From positions 34,799 to 98,798 of the forward strand of contig PBMB01000003.1 of NCBI GenBank assembly GCA_002722455.1: a DNA stretch of 64,000 nucleotides, in the 5' to 3' direction. Both the position numbers and the translations under genes were made by a program. The notes under the pieces were generated by a model. The model did not search any database and was not told the origin of the DNA. It saw only the letters and a program-made list of their open reading frames with translations. This DNA is from Chloroflexota bacterium. GTDB lineage: Bacteria > Chloroflexota > Dehalococcoidia > Lucifugimonadales > GCA-2722455. Of the stretch, positions 8,949 to 18,256 are shown one piece after another. How positions within the stretch are numbered: position 1 is the stretch's first letter; each line of letters opens with the position of its first letter.

Positions 8949-9376
8949 AATAAACCCTCACTCATATATATCCTAATACTGACAGCCTCCCTGGTCAATC
9001 ACTTTTTCTACCTTTTCTTATATTTTTTCAAATCTTTTCAAATCTTTTCAGTTGCTGAAAAGCCTTTTCAACTTTAATGTTATTAACTGAAACGCTAATT
9101 TAATGTTTAGTTATTAAATATATAGGTAGAATTCATGTTTTATGGGTCTTCCCTGCTGCATTTAAACTAATTTAGGCCAAATTTGAAGCTGTTTTATGAA
9201 ATATGGACAAAGGCGCCATTGAATTGGAAGATATTACTAAAAACCCTTATATTATTTTTTAAAGCCCTTCTATAATCATAAGTATTCGCAATATGTTAGA
9301 ATTTTTATATAGATACTATTTAACTAACACTTCTTCTCAAAATATAATAAGTTTTACAATTTAATTAATTATTCAC
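8949..9376. other. Gene-free stretch between HTH gene and tRNA
   Basis: No frame with coding character is visible on either strand. The part nearest the HTH gene (9021-9070) contains the phased repeats listed separately. The remainder is AT-rich, with no clear hairpin followed by a T-run and no second tRNA. It probably holds the promoter of the HTH gene and that of the tRNA. Confidence 0.6.
9021..9070. repeat. Helically phased CTTTTCA repeats with a perfect 8-bp inverted repeat
   Basis: CTTTTCA occurs at 9034-9040, 9044-9050 and 9064-9070, with a related TTTTTCA at 9024-9030. Spacings are 10, 10 and 20 bp, so all sites face the same side of the helix. The inverted copy TGAAAAG (9056-9062) makes a perfect 8-bp palindrome arm pair, CTTTTCAG (9044-9051) and CTGAAAAG (9055-9062), around a 3-base centre. 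The site is 75-120 bases upstream of the HTH start on the minus strand. I infer an operator. Confidence 0.6.
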
Positions 9377-9449
9377 GTCCCTGTAGCTCAGGGGACAGAG
9401 CAGCTGCCTTCTAAGCAGCGGGTCGCAGGTTCGAATCCTGCCAGGGACG
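9377..9449 (+). tRNA. tRNA-Arg (anticodon TCT)
   Basis: A full cloverleaf can be folded by eye. The acceptor is GTCCCTG (9377-9383) with CAGGGAC (9442-9448) and discriminator G9449. TA at positions 8-9 is followed by GCTC starting the D arm. The anticodon stem GCTGC/GCAGC encloses loop CTTCTAA, so the anticodon is TCT (codon AGA). The T arm is GCAGG-TTCGAAT-CCTGC. CCA is not encoded. No direct repeat of the 3' end that would mark an integrated element was seen nearby. Confidence 0.95.
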
Positions 9450-9535
9450 CTTTCTTTATCCCCTACCCTTTAACTATATGTACAGTACTTAGTCGTGTAC
9501 AATTAGTTTAAATATTTTCTATACCGGTATTAAAC

Positions 9536-10462
9536 ATGTTGAAATTTAAATACTTATTATACGCAATGATTTCTTGGTTAATAAATCATTGGCTATTTTC
9601 ACGTAATTCAAAATTTCATCCCATCAAACTTCTACGCCTTTTCCCCAGATCTGTTATTACTCAAGTTAATGGAATCTTCTATAACATAGACCCTTTAGAT
9701 CAAGTAGAATTCAATACTTTTAGAGGGTTTAGCATAGGACCTGAATCAATTTTTTCAAAATATCTAGCAAGTACTTTAACAAAAAATGATGTATTTTTTG
9801 ACTTAGGAGCACATACTGGTCGTCATACTTTGCCTGCAGCCAAATATGTTGGACCTACCGGTCGTGTTTTTGCTTTTGAACCTATCCATACTTCATTTGC
9901 AAAATTACATTCAAATATAGCCCTAAATTCTTTTAATAATGTAGTTGCAATAAATAAAGCTGTTTTAGATAAACCAAATAAACTAATTGAAATATTTATA
10001 CATCCAATTATGCCCATCGAAAGTACCAATACTGGAGAATCATCGATTTCTTCAATTAAAATCATTGATCAAAAACTATCACCAAAGCTTCTTGCTAATA
10101 CGACCACAATTGACGAAATTGTTACGCAACATCAAATCCATCAGATTAAACTAATAAAAATTGATGTACAAGGAGGTGAATTACAAGTATTAAACGGCTC
10201 ATTAAACACACTAAAGAATAAAATTATTCAAAACATCTATATAGAAATTCATCTACTAGAACTACAAGATTTAGGAATCAACTACCTTGATATTTTTAAG
10301 TTACTTAATGAATACGGTACAACTTATTTCTTTAACACCTCGTTTGTTAATAAGAATCAAAAAGAACTAAATATAGTTACTCCAAGTACACTTAATGAAT
10401 ATTTTTCAGATAAAAGGAACGGACCAGAGATCCAATTACTTTGGGAAAACTCTACAAAATAA
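9536..10462 (+). CDS. FkbM family SAM-dependent methyltransferase
   Basis: A class I methyltransferase of the FkbM type, usually O-methylating sugars or polyketides. The SAM site is FFDLGAHTG (87-95) with the acidic FAFEP (112-116) closing strand 2, then NKAVLD and the IKLIKIDVQGGE segment typical of FkbM enzymes. The first 35 residues are hydrophobic and basic, and may anchor the protein or be a lead-in. It is the first gene after the tRNA. A UbiA-like prenyltransferase gene follows after 10 bases, suggesting one transcript. Confidence 0.88.
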   Translation: MLKFKYLLYAMISWLINHWLFSRNSKFHPIKLLRLFPRSVITQVNGIFYNIDPLDQVEFNTFRGFSIGPESIFSKYLASTLTKNDVFFDLGAHTGRHTLPAAKYVGPTGRVFAFEPIHTSFAKLHSNIALNSFNNVVAINKAVLDKPNKLIEIFIHPIMPIESTNTGESSISSIKIIDQKLSPKLLANTTTIDEIVTQHQIHQIKLIKIDVQGGELQVLNGSLNTLKNKIIQNIYIEIHLLELQDLGINYLDIFKLLNEYGTTYFFNTSFVNKNQKELNIVTPSTLNEYFSDKRNGPEIQLLWENSTK

Positions 10463-10472
10463 TTAGCATGCC

Positions 10473-11387
10473 ATGAATGTCTTTTTAAATTACACCAATA
10501 CTTTACGACCTCATCAGTGGATCAAAAACGTCACTGTTTTTGCACCATTAATATTTTCTCTCCATTTATTTGATCTAACAGAATTATTTAAAGCACTTCT
10601 TACATTTTTCTCATTCTGTCTTGCATCAAGCTCTGTTTATATCATCAACGATATTTTAGACCGTAGTGCAGACCAAAATCATCCAATTAAAAAATTCCGT
10701 CCGATTGCTTCAAATAAAATTAGTACTAATTCAGGAATAATTTATGCCCTGATATTACTTTCTATTGCAATATTACTATCATTTAGCGTACTACAATCAT
10801 TTTTCTTGCCATCTATTCTAATTTTTTATTGGACTATGAATTTCACTTACTCAACAATACTAAAACATATTTTTATAGTTGATTTATTAACTATTGCCTT
10901 AGGTTTTGTAATACGTGTTTTTGGAGGATCTGTAATTTCTAACGCCCCTGTATCTGGATGGTTACTACTTTTAATGTTTCTTCTTGCATTTTTATTAGTC
11001 ACTACTAAAAGACGACAAGAACTTGTTAAAACAAACATTAACTCTATTACAACAAGAAAAGTGATTCACAAATACAGCATAAGTCTCTTAAACAAACTCA
11101 TCATACTTGGGGCGGTAGCTATCTCAGTTGTCTATACAATGTATACTATTTCTGACAGTGTTGTTACACGATTTGAAACCACATTACTTCTCCTCACCGT
11201 TCCATTCGTATTATTAGGATTGCTGAGATACTTATATATAATTTTTAAAACAACTGGAGGAGAAGATCCCACACTTGTTTTATTAACAGACTATCCACTA
11301 TTTTCTACAGTAGGGATCTGGACAATCTTAAATATAACGATTATATATTGGGAAGAAATCAATTCTTTAATAAATAAGCTTATTTAA
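10473..11387 (+). CDS. UbiA-family prenyltransferase, decaprenyl-phosphate phosphoribosyltransferase-like
   Basis: An integral membrane prenyltransferase with about eight or nine TM segments. The first Asp motif is NDILDRSAD (59-67), followed by [11 protein letters not shown]. The N-terminal [19 protein letters not shown] matches the subgroup that transfers phosphoribose from PRPP to polyprenyl phosphate (first step to decaprenyl-phosphoryl-arabinose in mycobacteria). This subgroup is common in glycan loci outside actinobacteria. No DprE1/DprE2-like partner is present in the window. A polyprenyl-pentose donor for the glycan cluster downstream is a reasonable inference. Confidence 0.8.
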   Translation: MNVFLNYTNTLRPHQWIKNVTVFAPLIFSLHLFDLTELFKALLTFFSFCLASSSVYIINDILDRSADQNHPIKKFRPIASNKISTNSGIIYALILLSIAILLSFSVLQSFFLPSILIFYWTMNFTYSTILKHIFIVDLLTIALGFVIRVFGGSVISNAPVSGWLLLLMFLLAFLLVTTKRRQELVKTNINSITTRKVIHKYSISLLNKLIILGAVAISVVYTMYTISDSVVTRFETTLLLLTVPFVLLGLLRYLYIIFKTTGGEDPTLVLLTDYPLFSTVGIWTILNITIIYWEEINSLINKLI

Positions 11388-11428
11388 CCTGTAAAGACTT
11401 ATTTAACAAAGCTAACAAAAACATTAAT

Positions 11429-13486
11429 ATGGAAAATAAATTAAAATACGAGAAAAGCTTATATCTACTTCAACATGCGGATAATCCTGTTAACTGGTTC
11501 CCGTGGGGCAAAGATGCTTTTAGTGAAGCAAAAAGTCAAAATAAACCCATATTCTTAAGTATTGGATACTCTTCATGTCATTGGTGCCATGTAATGGCTC
11601 ATGAATCGTTCGAAAACGATGAAATTGCAGATATTATAAACAAACTATTTATTCCAATTAAAGTAGATAGAGAAGAACGACCAGATATTGATAGTGTTTA
11701 TATGCTTGCTATACAAGTAATGACTGGACATGGAGGATGGCCTTTAACAGCATTCCTCACTCCAACAGGTAAACCATTTTTTGGAGGAACATATTTTCCC
11801 CCTGATGACCGACCAGGCCATGTTGGTATTAAAAAAATCCTACAATCTGTTTCCAGCGCATATCACCAAAACATAAATGAAATTACTGAATACACTGAAA
11901 AACTTATAAAAACCATACAAAAAATGCAAGAGGAAACCCGATATCAGGAAACTATACAAGATGATATTTTAACTAAAGGAATGCAATCCTTTACAAATTC
12001 ATTTGATCATAACCATGGCGGCACAGGATATCAACCAAAATTTCCACAACCTCCACTATATGAATTCCTTCTAAAATATCATCTCCGTGAAAAAAATCAG
12101 CAAGCATATAACATGACAGACATTACATTAAAGAAAATGCAAGAAGGAGGTATATATGATCAAATAGGTGGTGGATTCCATCGTTACTCTACAGATATGT
12201 CATGGACAGTACCTCATTTTGAAAAGATGCTTTATGATAATGCACTTTTAATAAAACTATACACACATGCCTATCAGATAAATCCCAATGAATTTTTCAG
12301 AGAAACAGTAACTCAAACATTAGATTATGTAATTCGAGAAATGATGAGCAAATCTGGAGGATTTTATTCATCGCAGGATGCAGATAGTGATGGAACAGAA
12401 GGTAAATTTTTTGTATGGAGTCTTCATGAGATCAATTCAATCCTAGAACCTGAACTTTCAGAAATTGCTAAAACATACTTTAATATTACTGAACAAGGAA
12501 ATTTTGAAGGATTCAATATACTTACTAAACGAGTACCAATTGATCAAGTAGCTGCTAAATTTGGAATTACTCATGATGAATGCAAGCTCAAAATAATAGA
12601 AATTGAAAAAATCCTTTTTCAAAAACGTAAAATGAGAGTCCATCCTCTTTGTGATACAAAAATCATTGCATCTTGGAATGGCCTTATGCTAAGTGCTTTT
12701 GCTGAAGCTGGCATCGTGTTTAAATGCCCAGAATATATTCAAATTGCTAAGAAAAATGCTAACTTTCTTCTATCGAATATGGTCGCTGATAACGATATTT
12801 ACCGTATTTACAATGAACCTACTCAGTTTCCATCTATTAAAGGATACTTAGAAGATTATGCTTTTATAGTTTCATCATTATTTACATTACACGAAGTAAC
12901 ACTGGAAACTAAATGGCTAAAGCAGGCAATCAATTTAGGTAATCAAATGATTGCATTATTTTGGGATAGTGAAAAAAAATGCTTTAAAGACACAAATTAC
13001 AATCATGAAACCCTTTTTGCAAATCCTCAAACGACAGATGGAAATGTACTGCCTTCAAGTGATTCAGTTGCAACAGAAATATTAATTAAAATGGCCATAC
13101 TTTTAAATAATGATGATTTACGTCAAATGGCACAAGAATCTGTTAATTCCAAATATCTGCAATTAATTGAATCTCCTTTATCTAATGTCTCATGGTTGTC
13201 GACAATAGATTCATTCCTTTCAATGCCAACTGAAATCCTTATCATTGGAGATAAAGAAAAATCAAAAGAGCTACTCCAATCAATATATCATTCATACCTT
13301 CCAAATCGCTTAATCATAGGACTAAGGAGTGATCAAGAGTTGCCATTTAAGTCACCTTTATTTACTAACAAAACACAAATAAATGATCTTCCGACTGCAT
13401 TCGTATGCCAAAACTATGTATGCGATACTCCCACTAACGATCCTATCCAACTACTATCAACAATATTTAAAGAATCTAATGTTTAA
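11429..13486 (+). CDS. Thioredoxin-domain protein of the YyaL / SSP411 (DUF255) family
   Basis: A 685-aa cytosolic protein with an N-terminal thioredoxin-like domain ([18 protein letters not shown], CxxC at Cys50/Cys53; the [13 protein letters not shown] stretch is diagnostic) and a long alpha-helical (alpha/alpha)6 toroid region resembling N-acylglucosamine epimerases or six-hairpin glycosidases ([43 protein letters not shown]). The biochemical role is not established for the family. The length is normal, and the CxxC and the strongly conserved [10 protein letters not shown] segment are intact. It lies 41 bases downstream of the prenyltransferase gene. Confidence 0.93.
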   Translation: MENKLKYEKSLYLLQHADNPVNWFPWGKDAFSEAKSQNKPIFLSIGYSSCHWCHVMAHESFENDEIADIINKLFIPIKVDREERPDIDSVYMLAIQVMTGHGGWPLTAFLTPTGKPFFGGTYFPPDDRPGHVGIKKILQSVSSAYHQNINEITEYTEKLIKTIQKMQEETRYQETIQDDILTKGMQSFTNSFDHNHGGTGYQPKFPQPPLYEFLLKYHLREKNQQAYNMTDITLKKMQEGGIYDQIGGGFHRYSTDMSWTVPHFEKMLYDNALLIKLYTHAYQINPNEFFRETVTQTLDYVIREMMSKSGGFYSSQDADSDGTEGKFFVWSLHEINSILEPELSEIAKTYFNITEQGNFEGFNILTKRVPIDQVAAKFGITHDECKLKIIEIEKILFQKRKMRVHPLCDTKIIASWNGLMLSAFAEAGIVFKCPEYIQIAKKNANFLLSNMVADNDIYRIYNEPTQFPSIKGYLEDYAFIVSSLFTLHEVTLETKWLKQAINLGNQMIALFWDSEKKCFKDTNYNHETLFANPQTTDGNVLPSSDSVATEILIKMAILLNNDDLRQMAQESVNSKYLQLIESPLSNVSWLSTIDSFLSMPTEILIIGDKEKSKELLQSIYHSYLPNRLIIGLRSDQELPFKSPLFTNKTQINDLPTAFVCQNYVCDTPTNDPIQLLSTIFKESNV

Positions 13487-13573
13487 ACTAAAGCAACTGT
13501 ATTTAGGGATTGTTGAGTAATTCTTCTAATGTTATTCTATTTTTAACAAACTTATTTTATAACTAGGAACAAA

Positions 13574-15154
13574 ATGCAAAATTCAAACATAACTATGCCA
13601 CAATTAAATGATATTAATACCACATTTCGGCGATATGTTGGGATTTTCTTAAATTACTGGTGGGTCTTTCTTATCCTGCCAGCTATTTTGGGTATAGGGA
13701 CTTATTTCTATAGTTCTAGTCAAGATACTATGTATGAAGCTACAAGCACCCTATTGGTTGAACAACGCCGAACTGGCGGTGTTGCTGGAGTAAGTGATTT
13801 TACACTTAGTGAAGACCTTGCTCGCATGTATATGAAGCAAATACTTTCAACCCCATTTATTAGTAGAGTAGTAGAAGAACCGGACGTAAAATACAACGTA
13901 GATGAATTAAAATTAATGTTAACTGCAGATGCTCATATTAATCCTCCAACCTTAGATGTCATCATTAGGAATAGTGACAAAACCGAAGCAGCAGATGTAG
14001 CAAACAAAATTGCTGCTACATTTATAAACTATACAGTTGAACTACGTTTAGCAGAAATAGCAAAAATACAAACTGCAGCTCTTTCTCAGGGACTTCCAAA
14101 TGTACAAGAACTTGTTGCATCAAATTTCACTACGCTCGATAGTCTTTCTTTACTAGAGCCAGCAGCACCTCCCAAATCTCCTGCATTTCCACGAACAAAA
14201 CGAAATACAGCTATAGGAGTAATGCTTGGATTTCTTTTAGCTACTTTCCTCTCCGTACTTTTATCCAGTATCACCAGCACCATCAAAGATGTAGAAAATA
14301 TCTACAATCAATTTGGTGTGCCTACACTAGGAAATATTTTTAGATGGGGTTCCCAGAATGACCAGAATGAAGTTCTTACTCATACTGATCCATCTTCTCC
14401 ATATTCAGAAGCATTTAGGCATATTCGGGCAAATTTCCAATTTGCTACTGCCAACAAACAACCTCCCCTATTTTTAATCACGTCTCCTGGTCCAGGAGAA
14501 GGAAAGAGCACTATTATTAGCAATTTAGGAGCCAGCCTTGCTCAAAATGGGAAAAAGGTGATTATTCTTGATGCAGATTTGCGTAAACCAACTATACATC
14601 GAAGATTTAATTTAAAAAAACGTGAACCAGGACTAAGTACATTTTTATCAGATAAAGATCTTACTCCCTCTGAAATAATTATGAATCCAGGAATCCCTAA
14701 CTTAGACATTATTCCATCTGGTCCAGTCCCCCCAAATCCTTCTGAATTACTAGGTACTGAACGTATGAAAAATTTGTGTAATGACTTACATAGTAAACTG
14801 AATTATGACTACGTTCTTTTAGATAGCCCTCCTATATTAGTAGTTGCTGATGGCTCAGTACTAGCATCAATAGCTACTGCTGGAATCCTCATCGTAGATG
14901 GATTCAGTACAAAGATAGGTTCTTTACAATCAGCAGTAAATACACTAAATGGTACAGCCATTGAAACCCTAGGAATAATCGTGAATAAACTTAAAAACTC
15001 TCGGTTCTCTTATGGATATCGCTATCCTTACTATTATAATTATTATTATTACCAAAGCTATTACCAATATAACGAAGCTGGTGAAAAAACTGAAAAACAA
15101 GAAAAACGCTCCACTAAATCAACAATTAAGAAATTATTTAGATGGTCAAAGTAA
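13574..15154 (+). CDS. Wzz/Wzc-like chain-length regulator with tyrosine autokinase domain
   Basis: A membrane protein fusing a Wzz domain (TM segments at about 30-48 and 212-232, with a rather short outside part between) to a CpsD/CapB-type BY-kinase. The kinase has Walker A SPGPGEGKST (304-313), Walker A' VIILDADLRKP (329-339) and Walker B YVLLDSPP (413-420). The C-terminal tail is a tyrosine cluster: 13 Tyr in residues 480-499. Such proteins set chain length of Wzx/Wzy-made polysaccharides through cycles of autophosphorylation. It is the first gene of the long glycan region. AGGA precedes the ATG closely. No cognate low-molecular-weight phosphatase is seen in the window. Confidence 0.92.
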   Translation: MQNSNITMPQLNDINTTFRRYVGIFLNYWWVFLILPAILGIGTYFYSSSQDTMYEATSTLLVEQRRTGGVAGVSDFTLSEDLARMYMKQILSTPFISRVVEEPDVKYNVDELKLMLTADAHINPPTLDVIIRNSDKTEAADVANKIAATFINYTVELRLAEIAKIQTAALSQGLPNVQELVASNFTTLDSLSLLEPAAPPKSPAFPRTKRNTAIGVMLGFLLATFLSVLLSSITSTIKDVENIYNQFGVPTLGNIFRWGSQNDQNEVLTHTDPSSPYSEAFRHIRANFQFATANKQPPLFLITSPGPGEGKSTIISNLGASLAQNGKKVIILDADLRKPTIHRRFNLKKREPGLSTFLSDKDLTPSEIIMNPGIPNLDIIPSGPVPPNPSELLGTERMKNLCNDLHSKLNYDYVLLDSPPILVVADGSVLASIATAGILIVDGFSTKIGSLQSAVNTLNGTAIETLGIIVNKLKNSRFSYGYRYPYYYNYYYYQSYYQYNEAGEKTEKQEKRSTKSTIKKLFRWSK

Positions 15155-15173
15155 ATTAATAATAACTTCCAAA

Positions 15174-15809
15174 TTATAAACGTCTTGCAATCACAAGAAT
15201 TGTACATTTAAACAAAAGAACAATATCAAAAAATAAATTCTGATTCGTTACATATAAAGCATCATATCTAAACTTATTTGGCCCTTCAGTTAACGACTCT
15301 CCTTTTTTAAAAACTCCTTTAGATTGAGCTAAACCTGCTATTCCAGGTAATACTCTTAATCTTATGTCTATTAAACCACCCCAACCTTTAGATCTATAAT
15401 AATCTAAGGTTTCCTTTGGTTGAGGCCTTGGACCAACAAAGCTCATTTCTCCACGTAAAATATTAAAGAGTTGTGGGACTTCATCCAATCTGAAAGTTCT
15501 TAATATTTTTCCAATTGAAGTAACCCTTACATCATCGGGTAAAGTAAAAACTGAAGCGTTAACACTATCTTCCTCGTTTTGAACACTCATAGTCCTGAAT
15601 TTAAAAACTTTAAATAATTCTCCATGCTTTCCTACTCTCATTTGATAATAAAATACAGGACCATAATCACCAATCCAAATTAATAAAGGAATACATATCC
15701 AAAACAATATGACTATAGGAAAAAACATTATATGAAAAAAGACTATAATACTAATGTCAAAAAACCGTTTATATATTAGTAATTTTCTACTATTTTTATA
15801 CAAATTCAA
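15174..15809 (-). CDS. Bacterial sugar transferase (polyprenyl-phosphate glycosyl-1-phosphate transferase)
   Basis: A monotopic enzyme that starts lipid-linked glycan assembly by moving sugar-1-phosphate to undecaprenyl phosphate. It is the short form (211 aa): one membrane segment (about 18-45), then the catalytic part with VFKFRTM, LDEVPQLFNILRGEMSFVGPRP and the LPGIAGLAQ stretch. It lacks the N-terminal CoA-binding-like domain of WbaP/WcaJ long forms. The frame starts with TTG (15807-15809). It is transcribed against its neighbours, ends 20 bases from the autokinase gene, and is divergent from the sulfotransferase gene. The sugar is unknown. Confidence 0.93.
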   Translation of the reverse strand: MNLYKNSRKLLIYKRFFDISIIVFFHIMFFPIVILFWICIPLLIWIGDYGPVFYYQMRVGKHGELFKVFKFRTMSVQNEEDSVNASVFTLPDDVRVTSIGKILRTFRLDEVPQLFNILRGEMSFVGPRPQPKETLDYYRSKGWGGLIDIRLRVLPGIAGLAQSKGVFKKGESLTEGPNKFRYDALYVTNQNLFFDIVLLFKCTILVIARRL

Positions 15810-15945
15810 ACCTCAGCAACACCCAATATATTTAAAACAATAAGCATAATTTCCAAACAATATAGCACTATTTTTTAATCTTATATATGGTAATAAATGA
15901 TATCATTAAATAATACATCAATAACAAAAATATTTTGCTTACACC

Positions 15946-17025
15946 ATGAAAAAACAGCTTTTCATACACGTTGGGTACCATAAAACGGGAACTACTTGGT
16001 TACAAAATGAATTTTTTGGTAAACATCCTGACATTAGTTACTTAGGAAAAACTTTTAGGCACCCTATATATAACTTTGCTCAAATATTTGAAGATATTAT
16101 CCAATTAAGCGACCATATTTTTAACCCTGAAAAAACAAGAGAGAAATTTCAACAATTTTTAATTGATTTTAAAATAGATAGAAATTTAATTCTAGGAATC
16201 AGTTACGAGGGTTTTACAGGTGGAAATGACTGGTTTGGATCTTATTCCACACAAATACCCACAAGGCTAAAAAATGTTTTTGAAGAATATGATGTTAAAA
16301 TTCTTATTGGTATCAGAGAACAAAGTAAAATGCTTGCCTCTTTTTATTCAGAATATATTAAAAATGGAGGGACTAATTCATTACACCGTTTAATTAATCA
16401 TCCACGATCTACAGGAAGATACTTAGTCGATTCATTACAATATTACCCCCTAATAAAAAAATACCAAGAACTATTTGGGAAATCTAATGTAAAAGTAATC
16501 ACATTTGAAGAATTCATTGAAAACCCAGTACTCCAGGCCCAATCAATTGAAAATTTTCTTAATATAGGGCATTACAATAAACTACGTAATACTAAACCAG
16601 TTAACATCAGTTTATCAAATTTTGGCATCTCGTTATGTAGATTTAAAAATTGCTTCTTTTTTATGCCTCCGTTTAATAATAATTCCATCATAAGTTTTCC
16701 TTCAACTTTATTACGAATAATTTTAAAAACAGCTATTCAATCCAAATTATTGAAAAAAATGATACCTAAATTAAAATTAGTGGAACATTATTCTGATTAC
16801 CAACTTGAATTCTTTGCAACAGGTAGACTATCTGGATTACTAACAAAATATATTTCATACATTGACTCTCTATTACTTAAACATACGTCTATAACTAAAT
16901 ATAGTATCCCTCAAAGTATTCTTCATGATTTATTGAAAACCTATGGACATAGTTATAAGAAAATAGAAAATATTACAGGATTAAATTTATCCGAATTAAA
17001 TTACTATAAAAATCAACAAAAATAA
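15946..17025 (+). CDS. Sulfotransferase-family protein
   Basis: The N-terminus LFIHVGYHKTGTTWLQ (5-20) is the 5'-phosphosulfate-binding loop of PAPS-dependent sulfotransferases, and a beta-strand/Arg-containing segment ILIGIREQSKMLASFYSEY near residue 120 fits the 3'-phosphate-binding part. The C-terminal half is not clearly alignable by eye. Its position beside gmhB and other glycan genes suggests it sulfates a sugar of the surface polymer. At 359 aa it is longer than the core family. Family fold is confident; substrate is inferred. Confidence 0.78.
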   Translation: MKKQLFIHVGYHKTGTTWLQNEFFGKHPDISYLGKTFRHPIYNFAQIFEDIIQLSDHIFNPEKTREKFQQFLIDFKIDRNLILGISYEGFTGGNDWFGSYSTQIPTRLKNVFEEYDVKILIGIREQSKMLASFYSEYIKNGGTNSLHRLINHPRSTGRYLVDSLQYYPLIKKYQELFGKSNVKVITFEEFIENPVLQAQSIENFLNIGHYNKLRNTKPVNISLSNFGISLCRFKNCFFFMPPFNNNSIISFPSTLLRIILKTAIQSKLLKKMIPKLKLVEHYSDYQLEFFATGRLSGLLTKYISYIDSLLLKHTSITKYSIPQSILHDLLKTYGHSYKKIENITGLNLSELNYYKNQQK

Positions 17026-17046
17026 TTAGAAAACACTAGCTACCTC

Positions 17047-17619
17047 ATGTTAAATACGAATATATCAACTGACAAAAAACCTGCTCTTTTCCTAGATAGA
17101 GATGGAACTTTAATCGAAGATGTAGGGTATATGAAATCTAGTAACTTAATTAAATGGTTACCAAAAGTACAAGACACATTGAAAGTATTTGTCAAAAATA
17201 AATACTTATTGGTCGTAATAACTAATCAATCTGGAATTGGAAGAGGTCTTTTAGAAGAAAAAGATGTAACCTCTATCCACTCTAAGATGAATGAACAAAT
17301 GCTTGACCTCTACGGAATTGTAATATCAAAATTTTATTATTGTCCCCATCACCCTGAGGCAATTATTTCAAAATATAGAATAAACTGCCTATGTAGAAAA
17401 CCAGGTAAGCTTCTATTCAATAAAGCAATTAGAGAATTGAATATAAATACAAAAAACTCAATTTGTATCGGAGATAAATTAACTGACTTAACTGCTGCAA
17501 ATGCAGCCGGTATTAAAAAATTATTCCTACTGAATAAAATACCTACTAAAATACGACCTGTCGCTTCTTTTCAATACACAACTATAAAGTCATGGGATGA
17601 ATTCCAAAGTAAATTATAA
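17047..17619 (+). CDS. gmhB: D-glycero-D-manno-heptose 1,7-bisphosphate 7-phosphatase
   Basis: A HAD-type phosphatase removing the 7-phosphate of heptose bisphosphate. The nucleophile Asp17 and acid/base Asp19 are in LFLDRDGTL. The zinc-binding loop CPHHPE ... CLCRKPG, a hallmark of GmhB against other HAD enzymes, is present, as is the IGDKLTDLTAANAAG Mg-binding end. At 190 aa it has standard length. It heads the run gmhB-gmhA-hldE-hldD, which together gives the whole ADP-heptose pathway. Its stop is 10 bases before gmhA. Confidence 0.94.
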   Translation: MLNTNISTDKKPALFLDRDGTLIEDVGYMKSSNLIKWLPKVQDTLKVFVKNKYLLVVITNQSGIGRGLLEEKDVTSIHSKMNEQMLDLYGIVISKFYYCPHHPEAIISKYRINCLCRKPGKLLFNKAIRELNINTKNSICIGDKLTDLTAANAAGIKKLFLLNKIPTKIRPVASFQYTTIKSWDEFQSKL

Positions 17620-17629
17620 GGAGATTATA

Positions 17630-18202
17630 ATGGATAGCCGAACAATAATAGATAGGTGTTTTACAGATAATATAGCAACGATTGAAAAAGTTCGTAATCA
17701 AAACACTCAAGAAATAGAGTCAATTGCAGACATGGTTTATCGTACTTTTAATAATAATAAAAGAATATTCTTTTGTGGAAATGGTGGAAGTGCAGCTGAT
17801 TGTCAACATATGGCCGCAGAATATGTTGGACGTTTCAAAAAAGAACGTAAAGGATATCCTGCAATTGCTCTTACGGTTGATACGTCGATAATAACATCAG
17901 TATCAAATGATTATTCATTCGAAACTATTTTTGCACGTCAATTAGAAGCTTTAGCTGTTCCTGGAGATCTATTAATTGCTTATTCAACTTCGGGTAATAG
18001 TAAAAATATCATTGAAGTATTAAAGAAAGCTAAGTCTATGGGAATCACAAGTATTGGAATGACTGGACAATCTGGTGGAGATATGAACAAACTTACCGAT
18101 ACGTTAATCAAAATACCATCAAATATTACTGCACGCATCCAAGAAGCACATTTATTACTTGGACATATCGTCTGTGAAATTGTCGATCAAAGATTAAATT
18201 AA
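17630..18202 (+). CDS. gmhA: Sedoheptulose 7-phosphate isomerase
   Basis: A SIS-domain isomerase converting sedoheptulose 7-phosphate to D-glycero-D-manno-heptose 7-phosphate, the first step of ADP-heptose synthesis. Core motifs are FFCGNGGSAADCQHMAAEYVGRF, the SIS loop YSTSGNSKNI, and the C-terminal helix with HLLLGHIVCEIVD. I choose ATG 17630 because AAGGAG (17618-17623) stands 6 bases before it; the ATG at 17597 lies inside gmhB. The length of 190 aa matches characterised GmhA proteins. Confidence 0.95.
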   Translation: MDSRTIIDRCFTDNIATIEKVRNQNTQEIESIADMVYRTFNNNKRIFFCGNGGSAADCQHMAAEYVGRFKKERKGYPAIALTVDTSIITSVSNDYSFETIFARQLEALAVPGDLLIAYSTSGNSKNIIEVLKKAKSMGITSIGMTGQSGGDMNKLTDTLIKIPSNITARIQEAHLLLGHIVCEIVDQRLN

Positions 18203-18256
18203 AACACCAACGGAATTTAGAAGTATAATTAAAAGGAACCTATAAAATATAATTGC

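Noticed and set aside
8949..9376. tmRNA or other RNA gene near smpB
   Set aside because: No tRNA-like ends or tag frame were found; the stretch has only the repeats described.
9377..9449. tRNA-Arg as an integration site for a mobile element
   Set aside because: No integrase, no direct repeat of the tRNA 3' end and no foreign gene block follow it.
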